In this document: piece after piece, positions 7,724-17,642 of the stretch | Position numbering within the stretch: position 1 is the first letter of the stretch | Layout of the letters: every line of letters starts with the position of its first letter | NCBI RefSeq assembly: GCF_013114595.1 | Contig: NZ_VTXE01000007.1 | Coordinates: 1-64,000, forward strand | Reading direction: 5' to 3' | Source of the DNA: Vibrio sp. 99-8-1 | Lineage (GTDB): Bacteria; Pseudomonadota; Gammaproteobacteria; Enterobacterales; Vibrionaceae | DNA length: 64,000 bases | The notes under the pieces: model-generated | What the model was told of the DNA's origin: nothing | Database searches by the model: none | What the model saw: the letters and a program-made list of their open reading frames with translations, nothing else | Program-made: the position numbers and the translations under genes

Positions 7724-9138
7724 TGGCTCAAAGTAAAGTATTGATTGTGGAAGATGATGAAGGCTTAAGAGAAGCCCTAGTCGACACGTTAGCACTTGCA
7801 GGGTATGAGTGGATTGAAGCAGATTGTGCTGAAGACGCCTTGATCAAGCTTAAATCTAACGATGTCGATATTGTTGTCTCTGATGTGCAGATGGCGGGTA
7901 TGGGGGGATTAGCCCTACTACGCAATATCAAACTTCACTGGCCTAAATTGCCGGTATTGTTAATGACGGCGTACGCCAATATCGAAGATGCGGTCGCGGC
8001 AATGAAAGAGGGAGCCATAGATTATATGGCCAAGCCGTTTGCTCCTGAAGTGTTGTTAAACATGGTGTCACGATACGCGCCAGTTAAAAACGATGACAAT
8101 GGTGATGCGATTGTTGCCGATGAGAAAAGTTTAAAGTTGCTGGCATTGGCCGACAAAGTGGCTAAAACAGACGCTAATGTCATGGTGTTAGGGCCGAGCG
8201 GATCAGGCAAAGAAGTGATGTCTCGTTACATTCATAACATGTCGAATCGTAAGGATGGCCCGTTTGTTGCGATAAACTGTGCAGCGATTCCAGATAATAT
8301 GCTAGAAGCAACGCTCTTTGGTTATGAGAAAGGTGCCTTTACAGGCGCGATTCAAGCGTGTCCCGGTAAATTTGAGCAAGCTCAGGGGGGCACGATTTTG
8401 CTGGATGAGATCAGCGAAATGGATTTGAATCTGCAAGCAAAACTGCTACGAGTATTGCAAGAGCGAGAAGTTGAGCGTCTTGGTAGCAGAAAAAGCATTC
8501 AGTTAGATGTTCGGGTATTGGCTACCAGTAACCGAGATTTAAAGCAGTATGTTGCAGAAGGTAATTTCAGAGAAGATTTATATTATCGTTTAAATGTATT
8601 TCCAATTGCATGGCCGCCATTGTGCGAGCGTAAAGGTGATATTGAACCATTAGCCAAACATTTGGCTGACAGACACTGTCAAAAACTTGGCTTGCCAGTC
8701 CCTTCCTTGTCGAATGACGCATTAAATAAGTTATTGAGCTACTCATGGCCGGGAAATGTTCGTGAGCTTGATAATGTGGTTCAGCGCGCCTTGATACTGA
8801 GTGAACAGACAAACATTGAGTCTGAGCATATCTTGTTAGAAGGTGTCGACTGGCAAGATGCTAATAGCTTGCAAACGGCATTAGAAACCAATGATGTAGC
8901 ACCAACTATTAAGCCGATAGCAGAAGTGAATCACGAACCAGCGATTGCTAAATCCCTTTCAAGTGGTGAAGGACTAGGTAACGATTTGAGAGATCAAGAG
9001 TTTGCGATTATTTTGGAAACGTTAGTCGAGTGCCATGGACGCCGCAAAGAGATTGCTGAAAAGCTCGGTATTAGCCCAAGAACCTTACGCTATAAGTTAG
9101 CAAAAATGCGTGATGCGGGTATTGATATTCCTTGTTAA
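7723..9138 (+). CDS. flrC: Flagellar response regulator FlrC (sigma-54 activator)
   Basis: FlrC (FlaM; FleR-like) activates the class III sigma-54 operons once phosphorylated by FlrB. Its 471 residues have a complete receiver domain (1-120; phospho-acceptor Asp54 in VVSDVQM, Lys104), an AAA+ domain with Walker A GPSGSGKE (157-164) and GAFTGA (204-209), and a C-terminal Fis-type DNA-binding helix-turn-helix with TLRYKLAKM near the end. Its targets in this window are presumably fliE, fliK and flhA, which all have sigma-54 elements. The 110-bp gap after it holds the fliE promoter. Confidence 0.97.
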   Translation: MAQSKVLIVEDDEGLREALVDTLALAGYEWIEADCAEDALIKLKSNDVDIVVSDVQMAGMGGLALLRNIKLHWPKLPVLLMTAYANIEDAVAAMKEGAIDYMAKPFAPEVLLNMVSRYAPVKNDDNGDAIVADEKSLKLLALADKVAKTDANVMVLGPSGSGKEVMSRYIHNMSNRKDGPFVAINCAAIPDNMLEATLFGYEKGAFTGAIQACPGKFEQAQGGTILLDEISEMDLNLQAKLLRVLQEREVERLGSRKSIQLDVRVLATSNRDLKQYVAEGNFREDLYYRLNVFPIAWPPLCERKGDIEPLAKHLADRHCQKLGLPVPSLSNDALNKLLSYSWPGNVRELDNVVQRALILSEQTNIESEHILLEGVDWQDANSLQTALETNDVAPTIKPIAEVNHEPAIAKSLSSGEGLGNDLRDQEFAIILETLVECHGRRKEIAEKLGISPRTLRYKLAKMRDAGIDIPC

Positions 9139-9178
9139 CAAGGCGTCCGATAACGACAAAACGTAAAGTGATATGTGC

Positions 9179-9194
9179 TGGCATATAAATTGCT
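9179..9194 (+). promoter_or_regulatory. Sigma-54 promoter of fliEFGHIJ
   Basis: TGGCATATAAATTGCT has GG and GC with 10-bp spacing and a TTGCT -12 element. It lies 55 bp before fliE and is probably FlrC-dependent. Confidence 0.85.
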
Positions 9195-9248
9195 TCGTCA
9201 ATATAAGGTCAAAAATAAAAGTCAAAATATTGGCTTGGAGAGAATGAG

Positions 9249-9560
9249 ATGAATATTGGTGGAATACAGGGTGAAATGCAGGCCATGATGCTAGAAGCAT
9301 CAAACACCACAACACCTGCGACAAGTCAAAAAGTATCCGCCGATTTTGGGCAATTACTCAATACCGCTATTAACAATGTTAATGGCTTGCAAAAGAGCTC
9401 TAGCGACTTGCAAATGCGCTTCGACAGAGGTGATGAAAACGTCTCATTGTCTGATGTGATGATAGCGAAGAACAAATCGAGTGTTGCTTTTGAAGCCACA
9501 ATACAAGTAAGAAATAAGCTGGTAGAGGCTTATAAAGAAATGATGAACATGCCGGTTTAG
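9249..9560 (+). CDS. fliE: Flagellar hook-basal body protein FliE
   Basis: FliE joins the MS ring (FliF) to the proximal rod and is the first rod protein exported. The 103-residue length is normal. The conserved C-terminal segment (DVMIAKNKSSVAFEATIQVRNKLVEAYKEMMNMPV) is the family signature. The start at 9249 is preceded by TGGAGAG. It is the first gene of the fliEFGHIJ operon, 55 bp downstream of a sigma-54 promoter, and fliF follows after 16 bp. Confidence 0.96.
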   Translation: MNIGGIQGEMQAMMLEASNTTTPATSQKVSADFGQLLNTAINNVNGLQKSSSDLQMRFDRGDENVSLSDVMIAKNKSSVAFEATIQVRNKLVEAYKEMMNMPV

Positions 9561-9576
9561 GGTTGGGTGATTAATA

Positions 9577-11325
9577 GTGGCTGAAGAAAAACAATCAACA
9601 GACTTAGCAGTTGCCGATTCTGCTGGCAGTGGTGCACTTGCTGCGACAAGTGACCTTGATGATGATATACAGAATCCCGATTTAGACGAAAAAAGTTCGT
9701 CTAAAGTCGATTTAGCCATCGGGGATTTAGACCTACTGCGCCAAGTTGTGCTGGTACTCTCTATCTCAATTTGTGTGGCGCTGATTGTGATGCTGTTCTT
9801 CTGGGTTAAAGAACCAGAGATGCGACCTTTAGGCTCTTATGAAACCGAAGAGCTCATTCCTATCCTAGATTACCTTGATCAGCAAAAACAGGATTACACT
9901 TTAGATGGCAATGTTATTCATGTGCCAGCGACGGAATATAACCAGTTAAAACTGAATTTGACCCGAGCAGGTCTAAATCAATCTGTTGATGCTGGTGATG
10001 AGATCCTGCTGAATGATATGGGTTTTGGCGTTTCCCAACGACTTGAAACCGAACGATTAAAACTGAGCCGAGAGCGACAGTTAGCACAAGCTATTGAACA
10101 GATGCGATTAGTGCGCAAAGCGTCAGTACTGCTCGCTTTACCTAAACAGAGTGTGTTTGTTCGCCAAAACCAAGACGCTTCGGCTACGGTTTTTGTTACC
10201 TTAAAAATGGGCAGTACCTTAAAGCAGGAAGAAGTCGATTCGATCGTTGATATGGTATCGAGTGCGGTTCCAGGAATGAAACCTACGCGTGTGACTGTGA
10301 CGGATCAACATGGACGATTGCTCAGTTCTGGCTCGCAAGATCCAATCGCGACCGCTCGCCGCAAAGAACAAGATTTGGAGCGTAAACAAGAGCAGTCATT
10401 AAGAGATAAAATAGACTCTGTTTTGACTCCTATCCTTGGCATTGGCAACTATACCGCGCAAGTTGATATTCAGCTTGATTTCAGTGCCGTTGAGCAGACA
10501 CGTAAACAGTTTGATCCTCAAACTCCTGCCACTCGAAGCGAATACACCTTAGAAGATTATAATAACGGCAATGTTGTCGCAGGTGTTCCTGGCGCATTAA
10601 GTAACCAGCCTCCCGCTGATGCTTCTATTCCGCAAGACGTGGCTCAAATGAAAGATGGCTCCTTGCTTGGTCAAGGATCTGTACATAAAGAAGCGACACG
10701 AAATTTTGAACTTGATACCACTATCAGCCATGAACGTCGTCAAACCGGTGTTATTGACCGCCAAACGGTTTCTGTTGCGATAAAAAATCGTGCGGTAACC
10801 AATGCGGAGACGGGTGATGTCAGCTATGAACCACTATCTAGTAGTGAAATAGAAGCCATTAGGCAGGTACTTATTGGTACCGTTGGTTTTAACCAACAAC
10901 GTGGTGATCTGCTTAATGTTCTAAGTGTTAAATTTGCGGAACCAGAATTTGAGCAAGTGGCAGAAGCCTCTATATGGGAACACCCTAATTTCAATGATTG
11001 GGTGCGCTGGGCAGCCAGTGCCTTGGTTATTATCATCGTTATTATCGTGTTGATACGACCTGCCATGAAGAAACTGCTTAATCCACATGCCGATGATGAA
11101 GATGAAATTACATACGGTGCTGATGGTATGCCAATTACGGGTGATGAAACCAGCCTGATTGGCAGCGATATTGAAAACGGTGACTCTTTCGAATTTGGTT
11201 CAGGAATCGACTTACCAAATCTGCATAAAGATGAAGATGTGCTTAAAGCTGTACGAGCACTGGTGGCAAATGAACCTGAGCTAGCGGCTCAGGTAGTACA
11301 AAACTGGTTAGCAAATAATGCCTGA
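9577..11325 (+). CDS. fliF: Flagellar MS-ring protein FliF
   Basis: FliF forms the MS ring in the inner membrane, the base on which the rod, C ring and export gate assemble. It has 582 residues with an acidic N-terminus, membrane segments at about 55-77 (VVLVLSISICVALIVMLFFWV) and about 470-490 (ALVIIIVIIVLI), periplasmic ring-building domains between, and a cytoplasmic C-terminal tail that binds FliG. The start is GTG at 9577. The last 8 bp overlap fliG. Confidence 0.97.
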   Translation: MAEEKQSTDLAVADSAGSGALAATSDLDDDIQNPDLDEKSSSKVDLAIGDLDLLRQVVLVLSISICVALIVMLFFWVKEPEMRPLGSYETEELIPILDYLDQQKQDYTLDGNVIHVPATEYNQLKLNLTRAGLNQSVDAGDEILLNDMGFGVSQRLETERLKLSRERQLAQAIEQMRLVRKASVLLALPKQSVFVRQNQDASATVFVTLKMGSTLKQEEVDSIVDMVSSAVPGMKPTRVTVTDQHGRLLSSGSQDPIATARRKEQDLERKQEQSLRDKIDSVLTPILGIGNYTAQVDIQLDFSAVEQTRKQFDPQTPATRSEYTLEDYNNGNVVAGVPGALSNQPPADASIPQDVAQMKDGSLLGQGSVHKEATRNFELDTTISHERRQTGVIDRQTVSVAIKNRAVTNAETGDVSYEPLSSSEIEAIRQVLIGTVGFNQQRGDLLNVLSVKFAEPEFEQVAEASIWEHPNFNDWVRWAASALVIIIVIIVLIRPAMKKLLNPHADDEDEITYGADGMPITGDETSLIGSDIENGDSFEFGSGIDLPNLHKDEDVLKAVRALVANEPELAAQVVQNWLANNA

Positions 11326-12373
11326 TGAAATAGTAAAACGTGATGACGGTGGCCCACTTGCAGAGAGTGAAGTGGATATTGAATCCATTGCCGGTGATGA
11401 ACGAGCTGCGATTCTGCTGCTCAGTTTAAGTGAAGAAGATGCCGCTGGCATTATCCGCCATTTAGAACCAAAGCAGGTACAGCGTGTTGGTGGTGCTATG
11501 GCTCGTGCTTCTGATCTTAATAATGAAAAAGTCACGGCTGTACACCGAGCTTTTCTGGAAGACATTCAGAAATACACCAACATAGGTATGGGCAGCGAAG
11601 ACTTCATGAGAAATGCTCTGGTTGCCGCGTTAGGTGAAGATAAAGCTGGTAACTTGGTGGATCAAATACTGCTAGGAACGGGCTCAAAAGGGTTGGATTC
11701 TCTTAAGTGGATGGAACCTCGTCAGGTTGCTGCCATTATTATTAACGAGCACCCGCAAATTCAGACCATTGTTTTATCCTATTTAGACCCAGATCAGTCT
11801 GCGGAGATACTGTCGCAGTTCCCTGAAAGGGATCGTCTCGACCTTACCATGCGTATCGCAAACCTTGAAGAAGTTCAACCATCAGCACTGGCTGAGTTGA
11901 ATGAGATTATGGAGAAACAGTTTGCTGGTCAAGCTGGTGCTCAAGCAGCGAAAATTGGTGGCCTGAAAGCGGCAGCCGAAATCATGAACTACATGGATAA
12001 CAATGTCGAAGGCATCTTGATGGATCAAATTCGAGATCAAGACGAAGATATGGCGACTCAAATTCAAGATCTTATGTTTGTATTTGAGAATCTTATTGAA
12101 GTTGATGACCAAGGTGTGCAGAAACTGCTTCGAGATGTACCACAAGATGTACTGCAAAAAGCGCTTAAAGGTGCCGATGAAGGATTGCGTGAGAAGATTT
12201 TCAAGAACATGTCCAAGCGTGCTGCAGAGATGATGCGAGACGATATCGAAGCGATGCCGCCTGTTCGTGTGGCAGATGTAGAGTCTGCACAGAAAGAAAT
12301 TCTTGGTATTGCCAGAAAACTGGCAGACAGCGGCGAAATTATGCTCTCTGGTGGCGCAGACGAGTTCTTGTAA
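11318..12373 (+). CDS. fliG: Flagellar motor switch protein FliG
   Basis: FliG is the rotor protein that receives torque from the stator, here probably the sodium-driven PomAB type (not in this window). The 351 residues show the N-terminal FliF-binding domain (AILLLSLSEEDAAGIIRHL), the middle domain with an EHPQ motif in NEHPQIQTIVLSYLDP, and the C-terminal domain carrying charged torque residues around RDVPQDVLQKALKGADEG. It starts 8 bp inside fliF, suggesting coupled translation that keeps FliF and FliG in balance. Confidence 0.97.
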   Translation: MPDEIVKRDDGGPLAESEVDIESIAGDERAAILLLSLSEEDAAGIIRHLEPKQVQRVGGAMARASDLNNEKVTAVHRAFLEDIQKYTNIGMGSEDFMRNALVAALGEDKAGNLVDQILLGTGSKGLDSLKWMEPRQVAAIIINEHPQIQTIVLSYLDPDQSAEILSQFPERDRLDLTMRIANLEEVQPSALAELNEIMEKQFAGQAGAQAAKIGGLKAAAEIMNYMDNNVEGILMDQIRDQDEDMATQIQDLMFVFENLIEVDDQGVQKLLRDVPQDVLQKALKGADEGLREKIFKNMSKRAAEMMRDDIEAMPPVRVADVESAQKEILGIARKLADSGEIMLSGGADEFL

Positions 12374-12398
12374 TTATCAGACATAAAAAAGGTGTGAT

Positions 12399-13199
12399 AT
12401 GTCTCATGAACGAAAACGCGGTTTTTTGCGACCAGATGAAGATGGAAGTGATGTAAAACCAGAAAAATGGGGTTTACCCGATTACACGTCTGACGTACAT
12501 AAGTCGGCCAAGGAGACCGCTCTTAATTATGATCCGAGTTGGATTCCTAATTTTGAAACAAATGAAGTAGAAGCCCCTGTCGAGCTAACTGAAGCGGATA
12601 TCGAACAGATAAAAGAGATGGCGAAGCAGGAGGGTTTCCAACAGGGACAGGAAGCCGGATTTAACTCAGGCTATGAGAAAGGAAAAGAACAAGGGTTAGA
12701 AGCGGGTCATAGTGAAGGCTATGAGGCAGGTAAGCAAGAAGGCATCACCGCAGGTGAAAGCCATATTCAGCAGCAAGTCGATCTGTTTATGAACTTGGCA
12801 AATCAGTTTGCTCAACCTTTGGAACTGATGAATGCTCAGGTCGAAAAACAGCTAGTGGATATGGTGCTCACGCTGACCAAAGAAGTTGTGCATGTTGAAG
12901 TTCAAACCAATCCACAATTGATTCTTGATACCGTTCGAGAGTCGGTAGAAGCCCTTCCTATATCTGGCCATGCAATTACCTTAAAGTTACACCCAGAAGA
13001 CTGCGATATCATCCAAACATCTTATGGAGAAAAAGAGCTCGATTGCCGTAATTGGACTCTGGTTTCTGAGCCATCTCTTAATCGAGGTGATGTTCAAATT
13101 GAAGCTGGAGAATCAAGTGTCAGCTACAAAATGGAAGAGCGTGTACGTACAGTGCTGCAATCATTTTGTGGTGTAAACAGACATCAGGGAAGTGAGTAA
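12399..13199 (+). CDS. fliH: Flagellar export ATPase regulator FliH
   Basis: FliH dimers bind and restrain the FliI ATPase and tether it to the C ring through FliN. The 266-residue protein has an acidic N-terminal region, a central stretch of Gly-rich heptads (about 80-125, with repeated EAGxxxGYEKG and EAGKQEG patterns typical of the FliH GxxxG helix), and a C-terminal globular FliH domain. Its stop shares one base with the fliI start. Confidence 0.96.
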   Translation: MSHERKRGFLRPDEDGSDVKPEKWGLPDYTSDVHKSAKETALNYDPSWIPNFETNEVEAPVELTEADIEQIKEMAKQEGFQQGQEAGFNSGYEKGKEQGLEAGHSEGYEAGKQEGITAGESHIQQQVDLFMNLANQFAQPLELMNAQVEKQLVDMVLTLTKEVVHVEVQTNPQLILDTVRESVEALPISGHAITLKLHPEDCDIIQTSYGEKELDCRNWTLVSEPSLNRGDVQIEAGESSVSYKMEERVRTVLQSFCGVNRHQGSE

Positions 13200-14530
13200 T
13201 GCTGGCATTAGCAGATAGACTCTCTCAATACAAAACCCAAGGCATCACTACTCGCGCTATTGCGTCGGGTAAGTTGGTACGAGTAGTCGGTTTAACGTTA
13301 GAGGCGACAGGATGCAAGGCGCCTATTGGCAGCTTGTGTAAAGTTGAAACCTTATCTGGTGAAATGGAAGCGGAAGTGGTTGGCTTTTCGGGTGATAATC
13401 TCTATTTAATGCCCAGCGAACAGATCACAGGTGTGTTACCCGGAGCAAAAGTAACCCCCCTTACTTCAGAAACCGGGCTGTCCGTTGGCATGGAGCTATT
13501 GGGAAGAGTGATCGATGGTGTAGGCAATCCTATTGATGGCTTAGGTGAAATATATACTGACCATAGAGCCTCTTTTAATTCAGAACCGATCAATCCCCTA
13601 ATGAGAAAACCCATATCTGAACCTCTGGATGTCGGCTTGAAAGCGATTAACGGCTTGCTTACCGTCGGTAAAGGTCAGCGGATAGGTCTATTTGCAGGTT
13701 CCGGTGTAGGTAAATCTGTCACTCTCGGTATGATGACCAGAGGAACAACGGCTCAAGTTGTGGTTGTTGGGTTAATTGGTGAACGTGGCCGTGAAGTAAA
13801 AGAGTTTATTGAAGAGATTCTGGGTGAAGATGGCAGACGTCGCTCTGTCGTGGTGGCAGCGCCTGCCGATTCATCTCCTTTAATGCGACTAAAAGGCTGT
13901 CAAACGGCGTTGACCATCGCCGAGTATTTTCGTGATCAAGGCCTGGATGTATTACTGCTAATGGATTCACTGACACGTTTTGCTCAAGCGCAACGTGAAA
14001 TTGCTCTCTCTGTGGGCGAACCTCCGGCGACAAAAGGTTACCCGCCATCCGTGTTTGCTAAGCTGCCCGCCTTGGTTGAGCGAGCAGGTAATGGTAGCCC
14101 TGAGCAAGGTTCGATTACCGCCTTCTTTACCGTATTAACAGAAGGTGATGATCTGCAAGACCCTATTGCGGATGCGTCACGAGCGATTTTGGATGGCCAT
14201 ATTGTCCTCTCTCGTGAAATGGCAGATGCCGGACATTATCCTGCAATTGACGTAGAGAAATCCGTCAGTCGTGTTATGCCTCAGATAACGTCAGAAGAAC
14301 ATGTGCTTATGTCAAAAGCGGTTCGTCAGGTTCTTTCTATCTGTCGTAAAAATCAGGATTTGGTCTCCATTGGCGCTTATAAACCCGGTACTGACCCTGC
14401 GATAGACGGTGCATTTACCTTAAAACCGACGTTGGATCAGTATTTGCAGCAAGGGATGAAAGAGTCTGTGCCTTATGATATGTGCGTCAATATGCTGCGT
14501 CATATTTTGCAACCGGCCAGCAACGGCTAA
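13199..14530 (+). CDS. fliI: Flagellum-specific ATPase FliI
   Basis: FliI is the F1-beta-like ATPase of the flagellar type III export apparatus; it loads substrates and chaperone complexes. Of 443 residues, the Walker A motif GSGVGKS is at 167-173; [10 protein letters not shown] and [17 protein letters not shown] (Walker B) follow, as in the family. The ATG at 13199 overlaps the fliH stop by one base. Confidence 0.98.
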   Translation: MLALADRLSQYKTQGITTRAIASGKLVRVVGLTLEATGCKAPIGSLCKVETLSGEMEAEVVGFSGDNLYLMPSEQITGVLPGAKVTPLTSETGLSVGMELLGRVIDGVGNPIDGLGEIYTDHRASFNSEPINPLMRKPISEPLDVGLKAINGLLTVGKGQRIGLFAGSGVGKSVTLGMMTRGTTAQVVVVGLIGERGREVKEFIEEILGEDGRRRSVVVAAPADSSPLMRLKGCQTALTIAEYFRDQGLDVLLLMDSLTRFAQAQREIALSVGEPPATKGYPPSVFAKLPALVERAGNGSPEQGSITAFFTVLTEGDDLQDPIADASRAILDGHIVLSREMADAGHYPAIDVEKSVSRVMPQITSEEHVLMSKAVRQVLSICRKNQDLVSIGAYKPGTDPAIDGAFTLKPTLDQYLQQGMKESVPYDMCVNMLRHILQPASNG

Positions 14531-14539
14531 GGGCAGTAG

Positions 14540-14983
14540 ATGGAAAATGCATTGGATTTTCTGCTAGAGCAGGCAAAAGAGAAAGAGAACCAAGCCATAC
14601 TTGCCTTAGGTAAAGCCAACTCGGAGTTAGAAGATTATTACAAGCAGGTTGCTCAGATTGAGCAGTACCGTCTGGACTATTGTCAGCAATTAGTTGACCG
14701 AGGAAAAGGTGGCTTATCCGCCAGTGAATATGGCCACCTAAATCGCTTTTTAACTCAGCTTGATGAAACGCTCACCAAACAGAAAGAAGCTGAGCATCAC
14801 TTTAAGTCACAAGTGGAAAACTGTCAGGAACACTGGATTGAAACTCGTAAACAGCGCAGTAGCTACGAGTGGATGATAGAGAAAAAACAGTCAGAGCGGC
14901 TTAAACGTGAGAACCAGCTAGAGCAGCAACAGATGGATGAGTTCTCCACTCTTCAATACGCCCGACGTCGTTCAGGCTTTTAA
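14540..14983 (+). CDS. fliJ: Flagellar export chaperone FliJ
   Basis: FliJ is a coiled-coil stalk protein that fits in the centre of the FliI hexamer, couples it to FlhA and recycles chaperones. The 147 residues are almost entirely helical and charged (two antiparallel coiled-coil arms), the usual size. It is the last gene of fliEFGHIJ; the following 118 bp contain the fliK sigma-54 promoter and no clear terminator. Confidence 0.94.
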   Translation: MENALDFLLEQAKEKENQAILALGKANSELEDYYKQVAQIEQYRLDYCQQLVDRGKGGLSASEYGHLNRFLTQLDETLTKQKEAEHHFKSQVENCQEHWIETRKQRSSYEWMIEKKQSERLKRENQLEQQQMDEFSTLQYARRRSGF

Positions 14984-15017
14984 TTTGGTCTGAATATTGC
15001 ATTACTCATAGATGAGT

Positions 15018-15033
15018 TGGCTTATGGCCTGCA
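15018..15033 (+). promoter_or_regulatory. Sigma-54 promoter of the fliK operon
   Basis: TGGCTTATGGCCTGCA has the GG and GC dinucleotides 10 bp apart, with CTGCA instead of TTGCA at -12. It lies about 70 bp before fliK. The fliK operon of V. cholerae is known to be sigma-54 dependent. Confidence 0.7.
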
Positions 15034-15101
15034 ACAGATAACTTTTCAGAGAATATTGAATTGGTATTCTGCCGAATGATTTAGCGTAAGAGACTGTTTT
15101 T

Positions 15102-17060
15102 ATGAATCAAAGTTCTTTGTCGATCAGTGATATGGGTAAATCAAATACCTTACTCCAAGTTGGTGCTGGGGAGAGTAAAACCTTGCCAGACTCTGAAGAA
15201 TCCGGCAGTTTTTTATCGACTCTTGGCGCGCTTTTTCAATCGGATGAAAAAGGCGGCGAAGAGGTTAAAACAGATAAACTCTCCTCTGTCAGCAGTGAAT
15301 CAGGTACAGAAAGTGTCGATGAACTCATTGATGCGGGTGACGAGGTTGAAGAGGGCGAAGGATCCGAAAAACTATCGAAAAAACAACAAATTGATGAAGC
15401 ATCTGTAGACGCTACAACGCTAAGTGATGATGAAGCTGTGGCCAATGGTGATGCGAGTAGCAAAGTCGCGACTGATAAGTCGGTGCTGGATAAAACAATT
15501 ACCGAACCAGATAAAGCTGCTAAAGCAATGAGTGAAGGTAACGAGTTGCTGGGAAGACTTGATGAATCGAAACAGGTGCTCAATCCCACTTCCGGCAAGC
15601 CATTGCCTCCATCTGCGAGTATCAATGCAGAATCGGCCGATATAGAGGCCGATGTCCTACAAAAATATATAAATGGCGAGGGAGCAACAGATAAGAGTTC
15701 AATAGATGCTCCTGCTTCGCAACTGAATAAGACAATGTCAGCCTCTGGTAGCGCAGAGCTGAACATTAAAGCAACTGATGTAACCGATGCCAACTCAGCA
15801 ACTCTCGGCCAACAAGCGAATAATCCTGAATCGATCGGTCAAGCTAACATTCATCAAGACAATGCTGAACCGCTTCTGCCGACACAAAGTTCAACCGTTT
15901 CAAATAGTGAGAAAGTGCCTATTGATCTTGACCAATTGAAAGGGGAGAACAGTAAAGATCAAACCATTGCGTGGGGAGCGGCTGGATTAACTGGCGCCGC
16001 GGTGGTATCACAACAAGCCACCAATGGTACTCTCGCTTCAGAAGTAGAACAGAGCGTTGGCTCTTTATCACCAGAGAGTGGTTCGGCGGCTAGTATGGAC
16101 GCTTTAGTCAGTGATGGTACTGCAGTAGGTGAGTTGTCCGCTTTATCGTTAGAAGATGAGGTGCAAGCACCTATAAATTGGTCAAATACGGTAGTAGAGC
16201 AGAGTAAAGCGCCAATTGATGGTGGCAAGGTGGCCACCAGTTCCGCGTCAACGGCGATGGCCAGTAACCAATTATTGCAATCGGCGGCTGCACAACAGCC
16301 ACTGTCTCAGCAAGCGCAGCTAGCAGGTGCAGAGAAACTTGCTAGTGCTGCTGCCGCTCCGGTGATGAATGCCGATGCATCTGTCATGCAAGCAGCAACC
16401 CCGTTTAATCCTATGCAGTTAAACTCGGCGAATAATGCTCAAGGCCAAGCTTTGAAAGCGGCACTTGCCGGTGGTGGCCTATTGGCCGGAGCCAAAATGG
16501 CAACGGGCGATAAGTCCGACGCCAAAGAGTCTGCCTTGTCTCAGCAACTTTCGGGCTTAGCATCGCAGCAAGGGGCACAACAAGCACAGTTAAAAACAGA
16601 CATGCAGCAGGCTGTCGCTCAGTCACCTTTGCAATTGAGTCGAGAAGCGGCGGGTGAGAAGCTTTCTGAACAAGTACAGATGATGATGTCGAAGAATCTT
16701 AAGAACGTCGATATTCGTCTTGATCCACCTGAGCTGGGTAGAATGCAAATACGAATGACCATGAACAACGACATCGCTTCTGTTCAGTTTACTGTCTCGA
16801 ACCCGCAAGCCAGAGATTTAGTGGAACAAGCTATGCCTCGATTAAGAGAGATGCTCGCTCAACAAGGAGTGCAGTTATCTGACTCATCTGTGCACCAGCA
16901 AAGTGCGGGTCAGCAACAGCAATATGCGGCAGGAAATGGCAGTGGTGGTAGCGAAGATGGCAGGGGTAATTTGACTGATGAAGGGTCAAACCTTGATGAA
17001 AGCATCAATCTTGACCTGAATATTGCGGCAAAAGATGATGGAATTAGTTATTACGCTTAA
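15102..17060 (+). CDS. fliK: Flagellar hook-length control protein FliK
   Basis: FliK is exported during hook assembly, measures hook length and switches FlhB from rod/hook to filament substrates. The 652 residues are mostly low-complexity Ser/Ala/Gln/Asp-rich, the extended ruler part. The conserved C-terminal domain (about 520-610) is recognisable by NLKNVDIRLDPPELGRMQIR and AMPRLREMLAQQGVQL, the segment that contacts FlhB, followed by a Gln- and Gly-rich tail. The ruler is longer than in E. coli (about 375 residues in total). First gene of fliKLMNOPQR-flhB. Confidence 0.95.
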   Translation: MNQSSLSISDMGKSNTLLQVGAGESKTLPDSEESGSFLSTLGALFQSDEKGGEEVKTDKLSSVSSESGTESVDELIDAGDEVEEGEGSEKLSKKQQIDEASVDATTLSDDEAVANGDASSKVATDKSVLDKTITEPDKAAKAMSEGNELLGRLDESKQVLNPTSGKPLPPSASINAESADIEADVLQKYINGEGATDKSSIDAPASQLNKTMSASGSAELNIKATDVTDANSATLGQQANNPESIGQANIHQDNAEPLLPTQSSTVSNSEKVPIDLDQLKGENSKDQTIAWGAAGLTGAAVVSQQATNGTLASEVEQSVGSLSPESGSAASMDALVSDGTAVGELSALSLEDEVQAPINWSNTVVEQSKAPIDGGKVATSSASTAMASNQLLQSAAAQQPLSQQAQLAGAEKLASAAAAPVMNADASVMQAATPFNPMQLNSANNAQGQALKAALAGGGLLAGAKMATGDKSDAKESALSQQLSGLASQQGAQQAQLKTDMQQAVAQSPLQLSREAAGEKLSEQVQMMMSKNLKNVDIRLDPPELGRMQIRMTMNNDIASVQFTVSNPQARDLVEQAMPRLREMLAQQGVQLSDSSVHQQSAGQQQQYAAGNGSGGSEDGRGNLTDEGSNLDESINLDLNIAAKDDGISYYA

Positions 17061-17134
17061 TATTTTGGTATCCCATACTAATAATTCAGTGTATAAATCA
17101 CTGAAATTACCGATTAAATAAGTCAGAGAATATT

Positions 17135-17635
17135 ATGGCAGACGAACAACCCGCAGGTGATGAAGGCGCACCAAAAAGTAAAAAGAAACTGATTATTATT
17201 ATAGCCGCCGTGGTGCTATTAGCCGTTGGTGGAGCCGCAGCGTTTTTCTTATTAGGTTCTGACGACTCTGCATCAGTAGAAGCAGAGATGGCGGCGAATC
17301 AAGCAGCCCTGCCTGATCCGGCTTCTTACGTTAATATTGCTCAACCATTTCTGTTTAGCGCACCAGGAAAACAAAGAGATAGACTGGTACAAATTAAAGT
17401 TCAGTTAATGGTGAGAGGGATCAAAAATGAAGATCTGGCTAGACACCATTCGCCACTGATTGAGAGTACCATTTTAAATACCTTTGGTTCGGCTACGGTA
17501 GAACAGTTGAGAACACCAACGGGTAGAACGCAATTGCGCGATCAAGCATCAGAAAACATACGAGCGACTTTGAAGCAACTGGTGGGACAGCCGGTGGTTG
17601 AAAAAGTACTATTTACTGACTTTGTGATCCAATAG
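17135..17635 (+). CDS. fliL: Flagellar basal body-associated protein FliL
   Basis: FliL is a single-pass inner-membrane protein that surrounds and supports the stator; in vibrios it helps keep the sodium-driven stator at the motor under load. The 166 residues have one membrane segment at about 20-42 (LIIIIAAVVLLAVGGAAAFFLL) and a periplasmic stomatin-like domain. A small inverted repeat (TTCAGTG/CACTGAA, 17085-17105) without a T tract lies in the 74-bp fliK-fliL gap. fliM follows after 7 bp. Confidence 0.95.
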   Translation: MADEQPAGDEGAPKSKKKLIIIIAAVVLLAVGGAAAFFLLGSDDSASVEAEMAANQAALPDPASYVNIAQPFLFSAPGKQRDRLVQIKVQLMVRGIKNEDLARHHSPLIESTILNTFGSATVEQLRTPTGRTQLRDQASENIRATLKQLVGQPVVEKVLFTDFVIQ

Positions 17636-17642
17636 GTTTATC

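Noticed and set aside
15236..15793. 185-codon open frame on the minus strand within fliK
   Set aside because: It is a Ser-rich antisense shadow of the biased, low-complexity fliK sequence, with no ribosome site or family features.
17083..17108. TTCAGTG/CACTGAA inverted repeat as a terminator between fliK and fliL
   Set aside because: No T tract follows and fliL-flhB show no promoter of their own, so transcription should continue through it.
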